Source: Bacillus sp. AFS059628
GTDB lineage: Bacteria; Bacillota; Bacilli; Bacillales; Bacillaceae_G
DNA length: 64,000 bases
Direction: 5' to 3'
Assembly: GCF_002571225.1 (NCBI RefSeq)
Contig: NZ_NVEC01000007.1
Location: 1-64,000 of the forward strand
In this document: positions 63,794 through 64,000 of the stretch, one piece after another
Numbering within the stretch: the stretch's first letter is position 1
How the letters are laid out: every line of letters starts with the position of its first letter
Program-made: the position numbers and the translations under genes
Notes under the pieces: model-generated
Database searches by the model: none
Told to the model about the DNA's origin: nothing
The model's input: only the letters and a program-made list of their open reading frames with translations

Positions 63794-64000
63794 ATGAGCT
63801 TTTTTAAAAAACTAAAAGAAAAAATTTCGAAACAAACAGATACGGTAACAGAGAAGTTTAAACAAGGATTAGAAAAAACAAGAAATTCATTTGCGGATAA
63901 AGTGAATGATCTAGTCTTTCGTTACCGTAAAGTGGATGAAGATTTCTTCGAAGAATTAGAAGAAATTTTAATCGGTGCAGACGTTGGCGTTTCAACGGTG
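63794..64000 (+). CDS. ftsY: FtsY, SRP receptor (5' part only)
   Basis: FtsY is the membrane receptor of the signal recognition particle. The first 69 codons are present and the gene runs off the window end. The N-terminus is Lys-rich (MSFFKKLKEKISKQ), followed by the start of the N domain (FRYRKVDEDFFEELEEILIGADVGV). ATG follows AGGAAGGATGGG. The smc-ftsY order is the standard Bacillus one. Confidence 0.93.
   Translation, partial: MSFFKKLKEKISKQTDTVTEKFKQGLEKTRNSFADKVNDLVFRYRKVDEDFFEELEEILIGADVGVSTV

Overview
The window is a chromosomal segment of a low-GC, endospore-forming Firmicute. Gene order and protein sequences point to the Bacillus cereus group. It begins just upstream of the spoIIGA-sigE-sigG sporulation cluster and ends inside ftsY. 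The order of the core genes follows the B. subtilis chromosome closely: spoIIG, sigG, ylm/divIVA, ileS, lspA, pyr, yloA-yloV, recG, fap/fab, rnc, smc, ftsY. No rRNA, tRNA, CRISPR array, prophage or intact insertion sequence was seen.

Layout. (1) 1-3400: a repeat-like structured element, then the sporulation sigma cluster spoIIGA-sigE and sigG, then ylmC. The spoIIG promoter has the unusual 22-bp spacer known from B. subtilis, and sigG has a sigmaF/G-type promoter of its own. (2) 3500-7135: pgeF-ylmE-sepF-ylmG-ylmH-divIVA, a cell-division and polarity cluster. (3) 7136-12230: a T-box-controlled ileS, a DksA-like ylyA, lspA and an rluD-type pseudouridine synthase. (4) 12233-24106: a complete de novo UMP operon, pyrR-pyrP-pyrB-pyrC-carA-carB-pyrK-pyrD-pyrF-pyrE, with three PyrR-type attenuators and mostly overlapping, translationally coupled genes. 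(5) 24105-30760: an accessory block on mixed strands. It holds a HAD phosphatase, a small membrane protein, a permease, a tandem pair of paralogous membrane proteins, a DinB-like protein, an M24 peptidase and a lipoprotein with an LprI-like domain. It sits where B. subtilis carries its cysH sulfate-assimilation genes. (6) 30763-50410: rqcH divergent from a Ca2+-type P-ATPase, then yloC-remA-gmk-rpoZ and coaBC-priA-def-fmt-rsmB-rlmN-prpC-prkC-rsgA-rpe-thiN. (7) 50474-53254: the 26-codon spoVM gene, rpmB on the minus strand, and yloU-fakA. (8) 53545-64000: recG, the FapR-controlled fatty-acid/phospholipid genes fapR-plsX-fabD-fabG-acpP, then rnc-smc-ftsY (ftsY cut by the window edge).

Most of the window is well-known biology. 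I did not find a convincing new multi-gene system. The least explained parts are the accessory block at 24.1-30.7 kb, including the tandem paralogous membrane proteins and a 10-bp tandem repeat in front of the permease; the duplicated TTGACA-bearing repeat before yloU; the altered third PyrR-binding loop; the Glu-for-Asp change at the RqcH DR motif; and a few structured intergenic RNAs. Functions are assigned by remembered family motifs and synteny, without any database search.
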